From contig LR990067.1 of NCBI GenBank assembly GCA_905147135.1, positions 9,052,001 through 9,116,000 on the forward strand: a stretch of DNA of 64,000 nt, read 5' to 3'. The position numbers and the translations under genes are program-made. Origin of the DNA: Blastobasis lacticolella (lineage: Eukaryota > Arthropoda > Insecta > Lepidoptera > Blastobasidae). Shown here piece by piece: positions 52,806 to 62,628 of the stretch (its first letter is position 1; each line of letters starts with the position of its first letter). A model generated the notes under the pieces. That model was not told the origin of the DNA. It saw only the letters and a program-made list of their open reading frames with translations, and searched no databases.

Positions 52806-53231
52806 CCCGTATTTAGAAACGTTACTGTGAGGTCTCACAGTACGCTTACGAGGTTCCAATTGTAAATACTTGAGTGACTATGCATCCGTAATTAATCAAT
52901 CATAGAACCGTATTGAACGCAGTGCGGTCAATTTACAGACGAACACTGTGAAAACGTATAGCAACGCTATACTCAACACAATCCAGAAGTAGTTATTTCG
53001 AGAAGCCGTCATTTAGAGAAGTAATCATTTCGAGAAGTCGCCATTTAGAGAAGTAGTATTTTCGAGAAGTGATTATTTAGAGCAGTAGTCATTTCGGCAA
53101 GTCGTAATTATGAGAAGTAGTCATTTAGATAAGTCACCATTTAGAGAAGTTGTCACTTCGTGCAGTCGTTTATTCAAGAAGTCATTAACCGCCGAAAGGC
53201 TATTTAGACAAGTATTGTTTGTGAATTCGGG
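52806..53231 (-). mobile_element. MITE family M, copy 5, with tandem array
   Basis: Ends CCCGTATTTAGAAACGTTAC and CAAGTATTGTTTGTGAATTC-GGG. Usual inner blocks GTGAGGTCTCACAGT, CGTATTGAACGCAGTGCGGT and CAGACGAACACTGTGA. Between these and the far end lies a 16-bp tandem array absent from the other copies. Confidence 0.78.
52985..53190 (+). repeat. 16-bp tandem array inside the MITE
   Basis: Twelve units and a partial thirteenth, consensus AGAAGT(A/C)GTCATTT(C/A)G. The first seven alternate strictly between TTTCG and TTTAG endings, implying a 32-bp higher-order unit. Later units are more diverged. Confidence 0.9.
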
Positions 53232-53237
53232 TTTACA

Positions 53238-53730
53238 AATATACATTTTACATCCATTTTGCGCCAAATTTTAGAAGGTTTCTCTTAGTACGTATTTCTA
53301 AATTAGTGTCCAGATGTTATTAAAATAGATTACCTTGACTTTTGGCATGGCGTTACATACATGACACTGTCCTTTAATAAACAACCTATTCATTTTAAAA
53401 CTGCCATAATAAAAATCATTATTACTGACCTACGATATTACATAAATAAAATGTAATGGTCTCTAAATTTTTACGGAAGTAGAGCGGTGACAGCTGTTTT
53501 TTTTATTTATAATAATGATATTGCGGTATTCGTTGACCTCAGCTGTTGAAAGTGCTTATTTATTTAATTTTTATTACTGACGCATTGAAGTTGATTGTTC
53601 GCCAGCTTATATAGACTGGGGGTTACCCTTACGTTATCTAGTACAAGAAAAAAACCTCTTTGTAGCGGTAGTAGACGTTTAGGAAAGTCCAATTTTGGAC
53701 TTTTCGTACCGATAGTAGATACTTACGAAA
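53238..53730. other. Unassigned AT-rich stretch
   Basis: Nothing recognised. Confidence 0.35.
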
Positions 53731-53930
53731 ACGATTCGGATGTGGAATGAGCTCCCAGCCACAGTGTTTCCTTTGGACTATGACATGGGATCGTTCAAGA
53801 GGTATATTAGAGGGCTCTTCAGAGGCGGGCAACGCATTGGTGACTGGTGTTGCTGATGTCTATAGGCGGCGGTGAATCTTTCCATCAGGTGGCCCGTTTG
53901 CCTGTTTGTCTGCCGGATAACATGAAAAAA
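53731..53930 (+). mobile_element. LINE 3' fragment, family C
   Basis: CGATTCGGATGTGGAATGAG, CTCCCAGCCACAGTGTTTCC, GACATGGGATCGTTCAAGAG, GGCAACGCATTGG, CAGGTGGCCCGTTTGCCTGT. Plus strand; codes MWNELPATVFPLDYDMGSFK. Confidence 0.72.
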
Positions 53931-54025
53931 AGAATATCCTCTTGTGTGGGTTCTACAAGTGAAAAAACTCTTGGCAGTTTCACTTTTGAGCCATATTATA
54001 GTCGCCAAAATAAGGTGAGTGTTTG

Positions 54026-54140
54026 GCAATACTCCATCGGTGTTGACAAAGTAATTTAAAAAATATTGAATTTGTCATGCCGAAAATCAAAATTGAAAAC
54101 CGTTCGAATCGAGGAGAGCGATTCAAAAATAGAGTCCCAG
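54026..54140 (+). repeat. Dispersed repeat family Y, copy 2
   Basis: Matches 27001-27180 in TCGGTGTTGACAAAGTAATT, AAAAATATTGAATTTG and GAATCGAGGAGAGCGATTCA. Confidence 0.45.
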
Positions 54141-54349
54141 AACTTGCCTATTTATTTTGTTTAACAAAACAATTTGAACTTCTATTGAACTTCCTCGCGG
54201 GCGGGATGGAACCTTGTTGAAGAAAATCAATCGATGTAATTTGTTTTGTTATTGTTTATGAACAGGCGGTCTAAATAAAAGTGTACTGTACAGTCGGCAG
54301 CGGTCTGCGTTGCGATGCAACGATATGAGCCTTTCTCAGGCTTAGATTA

Positions 54350-54438
54350 TCCCGGTTGACTGGTAGATAAGGCTATTTTAGCTTTAAGTCCGCCACTGTA
54401 CGTTTGTGCATAAAGCTTTAATAAATAAATAAATAAAT
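54350..54438 (+). mobile_element. LINE 3' tail, family L
   Basis: CCGGTTGACTGGTAGATAAG, AGTCCGCCACTGTACG, ATAAAGC and (TAAA)n. Confidence 0.62.
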
Positions 54439-54439
54439 A

Positions 54440-55125
54440 TGTCGACGCTAAAAAATATCGCAGATCCGGCGATACATATATCGATATAACAAAAACAATT
54501 TCTAAAAAGGGCCCGCCAAAAGTAAATTCCCATAGCCACGAAATCAGAGAAACAAAGGCGGTGATGATGCCGTTTGTCCAATGTATTTATATTTACGTAT
54601 GGACGTTTGGATTTTGGGTTGAACTTTAAAAAACTAAGAAATATCGATAAAATATCTCGATATAACGAATATAGAATACAAAATAATTTATTTAAATGCA
54701 ATTCCACTTTAAAATGTCTAGAAACAACATAGAAAATTATTAACAAATAATTTTCTTGATATATATTTTACTTAGTGACGTAATTCATGCCTCCGTCACT
54801 CAGCAAATCTATATTTTTTTATATTAGACAAGACCTGTTGCTAACTGACGATGCGGCCGAAGATGGAATTGGATGTTGGAAGCATCGTTATAATTATTAC
54901 GTCGATATTTCCATACACCTCGCATCCCTAGTCTCCGTGGCTGACCGGCGCACGCGCAGCCCACCCAGCGTCGCCCTAATTAAGACATTAAGCATAATCA
55001 CAAGCGGTTTATCGATCGGGCTTCCATTCTTTAATTGTTCATGGGGACTGCGTAGGTTGGATCGTTGGAATCGTAGAGATGGTACAGAGGACCGATCTTG
55101 TTTTATTGAGCAAATATGGAATGGT
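54440..55125. other. Mostly unassigned stretch
   Basis: The 184-codon plus-strand ORF starting at 54787 covers unique DNA to about 55110 and then antisense LINE family C, so it is not a real gene as drawn. 54930-54980 has the GCGCACGCGCAGCCCACC word, resembling GC patches at 26.76 and 29.6 kb. Confidence 0.35.
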
Positions 55126-55318
55126 TTTTTTTATCCGACAGACAAACAGGCAAGCGGGCCACCTGATGGAAAGTGGTCACCGCCGCCTATGGACATCAGC
55201 AACACCAGGGGTGCTACCAATGCATTGCCTGCCTCTGAAGAGTTCTGTAATATACCTCTTGAACGATCCCATGTCATAATCCAAAGGATACACTGTGGCT
55301 GGAAGCTCATTCCACATA
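55126..55318 (-). mobile_element. LINE 3' fragment, family C
   Basis: CAGACAAACAGGCAAGCGGG, CACCTGATGGAAAGTGGTCA, CCATGTCATAATCCAAAGGA, GGAAGCTCATTCCACAT. Minus strand, 5'-truncated. Confidence 0.72.
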
Positions 55319-55352
55319 TGAGCAAAATTTACGAATGAAGCAACTTTGAACG

Positions 55353-55495
55353 GGTCTAGGATTTGGCAGATCAGGTAATTAGAGTGGAGCGACTACCAGC
55401 TGACCTCTGTGATCCCGCTACCAGGGAATACTGACCAGATTGGATCATGGCTACACAGTCGCCTGAATGTGCAGGTGTCATCACGATGTTTTCGA
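55353..55495 (-). mobile_element. SINE family A, partial
   Basis: GATTTGGCAGATCAGGTAAT, TGACCTCTGTGATCCCGCTA, CCAGATTGGATCATGGCTAC, GAATGTGCAGGTGTCATCAC. Lacks tail and tRNA head. Confidence 0.75.
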
Positions 55496-55660
55496 TATTA
55501 ATTGCTAACATATCTTTAATAAGAAAACATGAAAATAAAAATAACAGTCATTATTTTATGCCGTTATAAATATTTTCGCCATATTATGTGACTGATGTGT
55601 TATTATATTGTGTTTCGTTATGATTTTCTATAATTAATTATGTCTAATTGTTTTTTTTCT

Positions 55661-55785
55661 TTTGTTCTAGGACGTAGTAAGTACCGGATCGGCCAGTCAC
55701 GTGAGAAATACATTTATGTTCTTAATTTTAAAAGTGAAAAAAAAAAAAATTTTTTTCGTTCCAAAAGGTGAAGGTGCTGGTTAGA
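55661..55785 (+). other. Splice-acceptor-like site with possible short exon
   Basis: TTGTTTTTTTTCTTTTGTTCTAG ends at 55670, one of the best acceptor-like signals in the window. Two frames stay open beyond it: RSKYRIGQSREKYIYVLNFK and DVVSTGSASHVRNTFMFLIL. A consensus donor GTAAGT starts only 6 nt after the AG. The next kilobase is AT-rich DNA with no shared repeat, possibly a 3' UTR or intron. No domain recognised. This is a candidate only. Confidence 0.2.
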
Positions 55786-57105
55786 AACAAATATTACAAT
55801 GTTCATATAGAGTGACAATATCTAAAAATTTTAGCTATGGCGTCAAACCTGTACGCCCAGCTGTTATGTTGTTACAAGCTATTAAAATTAAATCAAAATG
55901 TTATAAAGATACATGTTTGTCCAAGTAAAAAATGTTAGGAATTCTGTATACTCTATCTGAAAATTATACTTTTTTCTGTCAGCAACTTTTTGGATAAAAA
56001 TGAACGATATGCATCGATTGCTCTGTTTTAATAATTGGTATTTTTTCCATTTCATTTATGTATGTCGTTGTCGTTTATAAATGTTGTTTTTGTGTACTTT
56101 CAATTTCGTATAATTTAATTTAATCTGCATCATGTATTTTTTACGCAACGCATGTGTTTTCAGCTTTATTTACAATTAATTATTAAAAATATATTAATCA
56201 ATCCTTCAGTAAGGGATAGTAGAACAACGCTCTCATTTTCTCGTAAAATTAATTGTTTTAATTAAAACAAGTTTACAAATGTAATTAATGTCGCTTTTAA
56301 GAGGAAGTTAATCAATCATTGCGGCAGATTGGCTTCGTTTAAGTAACTTTATGTTTTGGCTTTCACTTTAAATTAAATATAAAGTAAAAATATTAATCAA
56401 AACTGAAATCAAAGATGTAAAGTAAGAGGTATAATTGACTTGCGACCTTTTAGCGCACATATTATAACGCGCGTCACGAAAGAAGAGACTTGTCAAATGG
56501 CAGTGGAGGGGATTTCGCGCAGGCAATCGTATGCAGCGCAAGTCGAACCACGTGACCCGCCAAGTCTCTTCTTATTTGACACTAGCTATAACTTTTTGTA
56601 AAAAAGAATTATGTATATTGACAATAATAATGGTAGTTAATAATTAATATACCCTCACTGGGTGCCAGCTTGAAGACTGTAAGGGTGCCGTAGGTTGCCC
56701 TAAGTTATTGAGTACAAGAAAAATTCCACGATGAAGCCATAAAGCTATGAACAAAGTTATAGGGAGACCCACAAAACGTCGGTCTGTCCGTGCAAACCAT
56801 AAAACAAAAAAAAAATTTTTTTAGTGACCCAATTTTCATGTTTTTATAGCGTTAGTACATTGCACCATTGTGTGGGTACTAGAAGTAAAAAAGGCCGGCC
56901 TGCCTCACATCCTCTAGGCAGTTTTGCATTTCAGCCAGAATAAAGTCAAAAAAAGTCAAAAAAAGAAAGCCAGAAAAAAAAGGTCACCAAATGGAAAAGT
57001 GACTTAAAAAAAATAAAAATAAAAGTGCTAGGTTGCTCATTGCGGAGCTGAAGTTAGACGAAACCGGACTCTGGTTATCGGTCTTGCAAGCTCACTGCCA
57101 ATAGA
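55786..57105. other. AT-rich, repeat-poor stretch
   Basis: The longest part of the window without recognisable repeats. 56482-56573 has the inverted pair AAGAAGAGACTTG / CAAGTCTCTTCTT, possibly a small MITE. 56935-57035 is A-rich low complexity (GTCAAAAAAA repeats). Confidence 0.4.
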
Positions 57106-57485
57106 CCAAGGGGTTTAAAAGGCCACATTTGCATTTCATAATGTTATTCATATTAATTTGTCACATACTTATCTGCAGCGTCGCTGTTGCTGACATTGAC
57201 ATGACAATTCAAAATGGCGTCACTTAGTTCCAGTATCTATTGGAAACCGGACCAGCGGGGCTATTGGCTAACTCAGTTGACAACTGTATTTGACACTAGA
57301 TAATTCTACACCACGTCATCTACGTTGAAAACTGGCAATAGCGTCTACCAAATTAGAGTAGTGTCCGATTTTTTTTATGTCAAATTCAGTTGTCCACTGA
57401 GATAGCCGATAGGCCCTCTGATACCTAATTTTATGGTACTCTAATATGAGTCATAAACGCTAATGTGGCCTTTTTAGACCCTCGG
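57106..57485. mobile_element. Foldback element (P3)
   Basis: Ends CCAAGGGGTTTAAAAGGCCA and TGGCCTTTTTAGACCCTCGG (four mismatches over 24 bp). Inner symmetric blocks GGCTATTGGCTAACTCAGTT...CAACTG and CAGTTGTCCACTGAGATAGC. 380 bp, no ORF. Confidence 0.65.
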
Positions 57486-57528
57486 TTCGCTTTCTCAATG
57501 TAATAGGCTGCAAAATTGATAAAATGAT

Positions 57529-58200
57529 CCGTATTCGCAAACATTACTTGTTTAAGTAAAGTAGCTTTACTATACGCGTTCTAGGCAAATACAGCTCTAT
57601 GACTGGTCAATTAAGTTCAGTTTGTCGGACGCATAGTGCCAATCGTCACTCAAGTAGGTATTGTCAATGAGCCGTATTAAAGAATAGCTTTTCAAAAATC
57701 ACTATGGCGCGTTCTAAATATTGAAACATTATTATAAACTTTTGAGCACTTATACGGGGCTGTTTTGTAGTTGTATGGCAAATCTTATTCGTGACTGTCA
57801 TCATTCATTGCTTCAAAACAAATTAAACTGCGTTAAATAGCTAGTTATTATTTAATATTCGCTAACATTCTAACCGAAATATTTATTTATATGAACTTTA
57901 TTAACGATGAAGTACAAAAGCGGACATTACCTTCCAGCCAACCAGAAATAGATCAATAAAATCTATAAAGTTGAGCCTAGTAGCACTGACATTCAAAAAC
58001 CGTTAAACTAGTATATCTCAAATAAATTGCATCGAAATAGCGATAAATATCATACAGCCAAAAGATTATGATAATATAGTCAGTCGTTAGAGCGCGCCAT
58101 CTATGGGAATCTGTAGGAAGCGAGCCTTGAAAATGGCTCAATGGAACCCTGTGCGTACGCGCGCACTGTGGGGCCCCACATTATCGTTTCTGAATACGGG
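57529..58200 (+). mobile_element. MITE family M, copy 6, with a ~440-bp insertion
   Basis: Left CCGTATTCGCAAACATTACT and TACAGCTCTATGACTGGTCA; right AATGGAACCCTGTGCGTACG, CGCACTGTGGGGCCCCACA and GTTTCTGAATACGGG. The DNA between about 57685 and 58125 does not belong to the family and is not recognised. Confidence 0.62.
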
Positions 58201-59049
58201 TGTAAATAACATATATAAGAAAAAAATAACGAAGCCGAGAAAGCGCGAAAGAAGTAAAAAAAATCGTCTGCTTATAAAAAAATTCTCCTACAAAACTTTT
58301 TAAACAGATTCCAAGTAAAAGCGTGTCCAAACACAGATAAAACATCAAATTTAACACCAATAACGCGTACCATTTGTCACAAATTGGGGAAAAAACAGCC
58401 AAAAATGTCTCCACTTCCAAGCCAAGAAAAAAAAAAGAAAAAAGGGTTACTGACCTATGATCGTCCATCACGGTATGGTTAAAATCGTTGAGGTTTTGAC
58501 ACAAAAAATGTAACCGAGCTCTCAGATGATTTTCTAAAAACCTCAAATAACAATTTAGTACCGAGTTCTGACTTTGAGTGACGGTGGTTTTTTAATGGTT
58601 TTTTACTACTGATACTTCAAAGTATTGTAATATAAATCAGCACACAGTGATGGAAATTGGGCAGTATTTTCATAATAGAAAACTATCTTCTGCTTAACGA
58701 GTCGATGGCAAAAGAAAATTTGGCCACGCGCCCTGCATTTTTAGTTGTACAGGTATCAGGGCACAAAGAAAACTATAATAAAAATAATCTTTAAACCTGA
58801 AATAAATGAATTTAATTTTTTATTTATTTAACAAACCGTCGCGGGATACCAATCGGCTCCCGAGACAGTTCAGTCAGTCTCAGGGTCCCCAGCGGAAGAA
58901 CTTGGATAACCAGCGACATATTTTTTAACATAATTTTTTATTTTGGAAACAATGTGTCATTTAGCCATTAGAAGGCCCACCTAACGAGTGGCGGGCTCAT
59001 TGCAGCGCTAAAGTTTAAATATCCTCAAAGTACGAAATGGTCACCAATC
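58201..59049. other. Unassigned AT-rich stretch
   Basis: Several A-runs. The 122-codon minus-strand ORF at 58181-58546 is Phe/Leu-rich with no domain and overlaps the MITE end, so it is not called. Confidence 0.35.
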
Positions 59050-59180
59050 CAGTTTTTTTACGCTATTCAGTGGCAAACGAGCAGACAGCCCATCTGATGG
59101 TAAGCGGTAACTATCGCCCATAACATCTACAATACATACATTTAGGTTGCAGCTAACAAAAATGCAGAATCGCAGGTGCG
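59050..59180 (-). mobile_element. Degenerate LINE tail related to family C
   Basis: GTGGCAAACGAGCAGACAGC, CATCTGATGGTAAGCGGTAA, then GCAGAATCGCAGGTGCGTTG. Old. Confidence 0.4.
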
Positions 59181-59604
59181 TTGTCTTTGAAATGCCTTTT
59201 CCTAAAGTTTCCGCACTCTGTGTGTATAGATATAACTTAAAGAGATCTTTAAGTTGATTAATCAGTCATTTGTCCAGTAATAACAGCTACTAACATTGTC
59301 GATGACGTTTTAAGTCATAACAACAAGAAAAAAAGAAGAAAAAAAACGCTAACTGCCTCTCGGACCGCCATCAAAGCCTACGAGAGTTTCACGCTTGGAC
59401 GAACCTTCATGGCCATGGCATAGCGTAGTAAAGAACCGAGCCGATGCCTTTTTTACTGTATCGGTTTTCTAGTACCCTGGTGGTCTAGTATTTTCGGAGA
59501 CATGACTAGCAACAAATACCATGGTATTTCTTGCTAATCACGTCTCCAAATATGCACAAATTTCAAAAGGCCTAGTTGAAAAGAAAAACATGTAGAATGG
59601 AGTA
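59181..59604. other. Unassigned stretch
   Basis: Nothing recognised. Confidence 0.35.
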
Positions 59605-59855
59605 GAGCTCGTCTAGTCTAAGATGACGCGCCCCACTACTTAGTTAGTTGATTTCGATGTGTGAGTGCAAATATTGATAACGACACTTCATCTGTGTGGG
59701 AGCCAATGAACGACGCGTGTTCCTACGTTTGAATCTCACCGGCAACTGAATGACCAATTACAACGGCGTTTGTATATGTATTGCGTCCATATTTTAAACT
59801 TGCTTGTGTGCGGTAATGCGATAGTGGGGCGCGTCATTTTAGATTAGACGAGCTC
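59605..59855 (+). mobile_element. MITE family G, copy 4
   Basis: GAGCTC ends, TA flanks (59603-59604 and 59856-59857). Differs from copy 1 at only a handful of positions despite lying 57 kb away. Confidence 0.85.
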
Positions 59856-60627
59856 TACCTAAAGCGAGATATCCCAAATATATTGGACATAGAGCGTGAA
59901 TGGACGTATAAAGAATGTATACAGTCACTCGGTACAAATCACTCAATAATCAACAATTTAAGCCATGTTTCATCTAATTCGGGTAGCTAGAATCAAAGAT
60001 AGAGCTTGACCTCCCGTAGTACTAGCATTCATACAACACAGAGGTCATTTAAATTGGTCTGGTTGGGCAAAAACTAATCTGTCATTAAAACTATTTCCAC
60101 GCAAACGAAGTCGCGTGCAAAAGCTACCTATAGATAGATATTCCTCTTTAAATTGCTGTAGATAATAATAACTAAATTGATTTATATATTTGTTGTAATA
60201 CTTATATCGATTTTTATTATTTATTTACTCATTTATTTCAGGCAACTAAGGCCCATATTTATAAATACAAACATACGTATTCATTATATATTATAAAGCA
60301 ATACATATAATATAAAAGTTTAAACTTTATATTGTTCACTGTCTTTGATATGATATGTCATCTGATAGAATGAAGTTTTTATTGAATTTTTAATTTCTCA
60401 TTCACTCCGAGAATGAAATGACGTCACAGGAACATAAGGTTAATGTTTATTTACTCGTAAGTGTATGTATTTCCTGTTGATAATGTCCTGTTAATAACAT
60501 ACTGAATTAAAGTAGGGCCAATTTATTAGAACGCAAGGAAATGATGACAGCTGTCAAAATGTGATTTATGAAATTGGCCTTACTTTAAAAACTAGGGGAT
60601 CGATACGCTGTACAATGCTCTCTATGC
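59856..60627. other. Unassigned AT-rich stretch
   Basis: TGACAGCTGTCA palindrome at 60544-60555 and an ATGACGTCAC word near 60420. A TTTATTTCAG site at 60240 opens into a frame without protein character. Confidence 0.35.
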
Positions 60628-60775
60628 CCAGCACGGCTAGCACAAGTATGCCCGCGACACAGCTCGCGTCACGAGAAAGCGTTTGTTTCCTTCTCACAAT
60701 ACGAAGATGAAAAGTAAATATGTCGCGCCTTTTCTCGCTTATCGCGCGCGAGAGCACACTTGTGGTAACCGTGCA
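60628..60775. mobile_element. MITE family S, full copy 1
   Basis: Left CACGGCTAGCACAAGTATGC and right complement GCACGGTTACCACAAGTGTGC, with CCGCGACACAGCTCGCG and TTTTCTCGCTTATCGCG inside. GC-rich ends, AT-rich middle. ORFs on both strands run through it. Confidence 0.75.
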
Positions 60776-61259
60776 GCACGTGTGGTATGACAGGTTTTGT
60801 CGCGCAAGACAAAAGTGTGTGTCTCGCTTACTCCAATGCAAATGGAAAGGAATAGCTAGAGCTTTTTTGGCATTCACGCACGCGGCAAAACCCGTCATGC
60901 TACGCTTGCTGATTAATCCCTTTATTGAACAGTGTAAAATTATTGCAAATATAAAATGTTACAACGGCGGACTTGTTGTAAGTGATCTCTTCGAACTAAC
61001 TATAGAGTTAGAGAATAGAATTGAAAGCTGAATGTTTAACTCTTTAAAAACCTGTACGCTGTTTAATATTTTTTGTTATGAATAAGCAGTTTTTCCAATA
61101 ATCTTAACGAGCTGTTATCGGTAAATACCAACGACGAGTCGTTATGGGTAGAATGGTAGCCTATTTCAACTGGTATTTTTTCATTTTCACCGATAACGGT
61201 TGGTTTATTATTGGAACCGGGATAATTCAGAATGTGATTAAATAGAAAAAGATAGAACT
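60776..61259. other. Unassigned stretch
   Basis: 61090-61220 has mirrored TTCCAATAATCTTAACGAGC / TTATTGGAA-type words and ACCGATAACGG, possibly a decayed inverted-repeat element (left near 61092, right near 61217). Otherwise nothing. Confidence 0.35.
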
Positions 61260-61299
61260 AATAAGCGCCACCAATATAATGATTTTGGGGGGCGTTCGT

Positions 61300-61815
61300 T
61301 CTCTGTTCTTCGGTATAGTTTCTGGGCAGCCTATACCTACACCCCTTCCGAAAGAAATGGGGACATAGTACATTTTTACACAATTGTGTCAATTTGGAGA
61401 CCTTGGATCTCCCCCTGGGAACTTTTTGGGTGTAATATGATTGTGCATATCTAGAGAATGGATGGAGGAGTTCTAAAATTCTTAAAGTTCCTAACTGACG
61501 CAAAAGGCAGTTTACTCCACAGCGGGAAAGTTTGTGTCGGAATTTCCATTTCATACAACCGATGTATGAAATTAAGATTCCGACGCAAACTTTCCCGCTG
61601 TGGCGTAAACGGCCTTATCAATCGGTTAGTTACCTCAGGGACTCTAGACCACCTCCATCCATGCTCTTGAATCTAGATGTGCATAATCAGATTGCACCCA
61701 AAAAGTTTCCAGCGGGAGATGCAAAGTCTCCAAATTGTTTCGATTGTGTCAAAATTTACCATATGCCCATTTTTTTTTCAAATATGTGTAGTTCCATTTT
61801 ACGCCGCTTTTAGTA
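61300..61815. mobile_element. ~500-bp foldback element (P2)
   Basis: Arms of about 215-250 bp around a centre near 61560. Left GGATGGAGGAG, CCACAGCGGGAAAGTTTGTG and TCGGAATTTCCATTTCATAC; right GTATGAAATTAAGATTCCGA, CGCAAACTTTCCCGCTGTGG and CCACCTCCATCC. Outer blocks TTTGGAGACCTT and AACTTTTTGGGTG also pair. Boundaries are fuzzy. Mirror ORFs on both strands are artefacts of the symmetry. Confidence 0.7.
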
Positions 61816-61917
61816 TTAGCGGTGTCGCTCTGTAACGTTCTGTCTTTTTCCATTGAAATGTACTTTGAATTCATTGCATGGATTTTTGTCTTGTTTCTTT
61901 TTTTTTTGTCAATACAG

Positions 61918-61955
61918 CATGCCAGTGCAGAATCCTCGCGCCGATCCGCCAGGCG
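61918..61955 (+). CDS. Candidate 38-nt internal exon, unknown gene
   Basis: Preceded by a long pyrimidine tract ending TTTTGTCAATACAG (AG at 61916-61917) and followed by donor GGCG|GTAGGTG (GT at 61956). The 38 nt are about 68 percent G+C against a far more AT-rich surround. The frame C-ATG-CCA reads MPVQNPRADPPG, open throughout. No other repeat copy of this block is in the window. I do not recognise the protein. An alternative acceptor at 61929-61930 would shorten it. If real, it belongs to a plus-strand host gene with long introns on both sides. Evidence is splice-site shape and composition only. Confidence 0.35.
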
Positions 61956-62144
61956 GTAGGTGCAATATTTTGACCAATTTTGGACTAAGCATACCCACTT
62001 GCCTACTTGGCAACGGTGAATTGGTTAAGATATTGCATCGCTCGCTTGCGCGGGATTTCTTCGACCGATGCTGCCGTGTTTGTCTTTGTGTTTGATTGTT
62101 TGTGTATTTGTTTGGTAAGCATTGTTGTTTGATATTAATTTATT

Positions 62145-62222
62145 GTCGAGCGAGGCTAGCACAAGATTGAAAGCGATATAAGTCGCAACGCGAGAGAGCC
62201 TTCGTCTCCTTCTCTCAAAGTA
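62145..62222 (+). mobile_element. MITE family S, partial
   Basis: GAGCGAGGCTAGCACAAGAT, AAGTCGCAACGCGAGAGAGC, CTCCTTCTCTCAAAGTAACA. Left half only, joined directly to the next copy. Confidence 0.6.
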
Positions 62223-62227
62223 ACAGT

Positions 62228-62380
62228 GACCTTAGCACAAGTGTGCCCGCGACAAAGCTCGCGTCGTGAGAGAGCGTTTGACTCTTTCTCTCAATACTAA
62301 GACGAAAGAGATAGCAATACGTATGTCGCGCTTTTTCTCGCTTATCGCGAGCAAGATCAACTTGTGCTAGCCTTGCTAAC
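62228..62380. mobile_element. MITE family S, full copy 2
   Basis: GACCTTAGCACAAGTGTGCC, CGCGACAAAGCTCGCG, GAAAGAGATAGCAATACGTA, TTTTTCTCGCTTATCGCG, ACTTGTGCTAGCCTTGC. Confidence 0.75.
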
Positions 62381-62628
62381 GAGAGGCATCGGTGATAAAT
62401 AATGCTCATCGGCTTGTTCGTCGTTGTAGTGTCGGCTATCTTACGCGTGCGACAGACTGTACAATTCACAATAATGTTTCGTACAAAATGCGGGTAGTCA
62501 ATGAGGGTAGTAAATAATTTAACGTCAAAGAAATGGGAAAAAATAAAATAAAATTTTATAAGCAGTCGTAAAACTCTGTCCATTCCGTATGTACAATACA
62601 ATAGATATACTTATGGACATAACAATTT

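Noticed and set aside
54787..55338. 184-codon plus-strand ORF, the longest in the window
   Set aside because: Its second half is antisense to LINE family C (same block at 28.8 and 44.1 kb). The first half has no domain and no conserved start context.
60226..60300. Splice acceptor TTTATTTCAG with following open frame
   Set aside because: The frame (ATKAHIYKYKHTYS) is AT-driven, closes quickly, and the ATTTATTTCAGGCAAC word looks like a common repeat edge.
60566..61031. Overlapping ORFs of 103-110 codons on both strands
   Set aside because: Both derive from MITE S, whose GC-rich inverted ends open frames on both strands.
62215..62601. 129-codon minus-strand ORF
   Set aside because: Starts in unique AT-rich DNA and ends in MITE S; the C-terminal SLARLAQVDLARDKREKARH part is the MITE translated.
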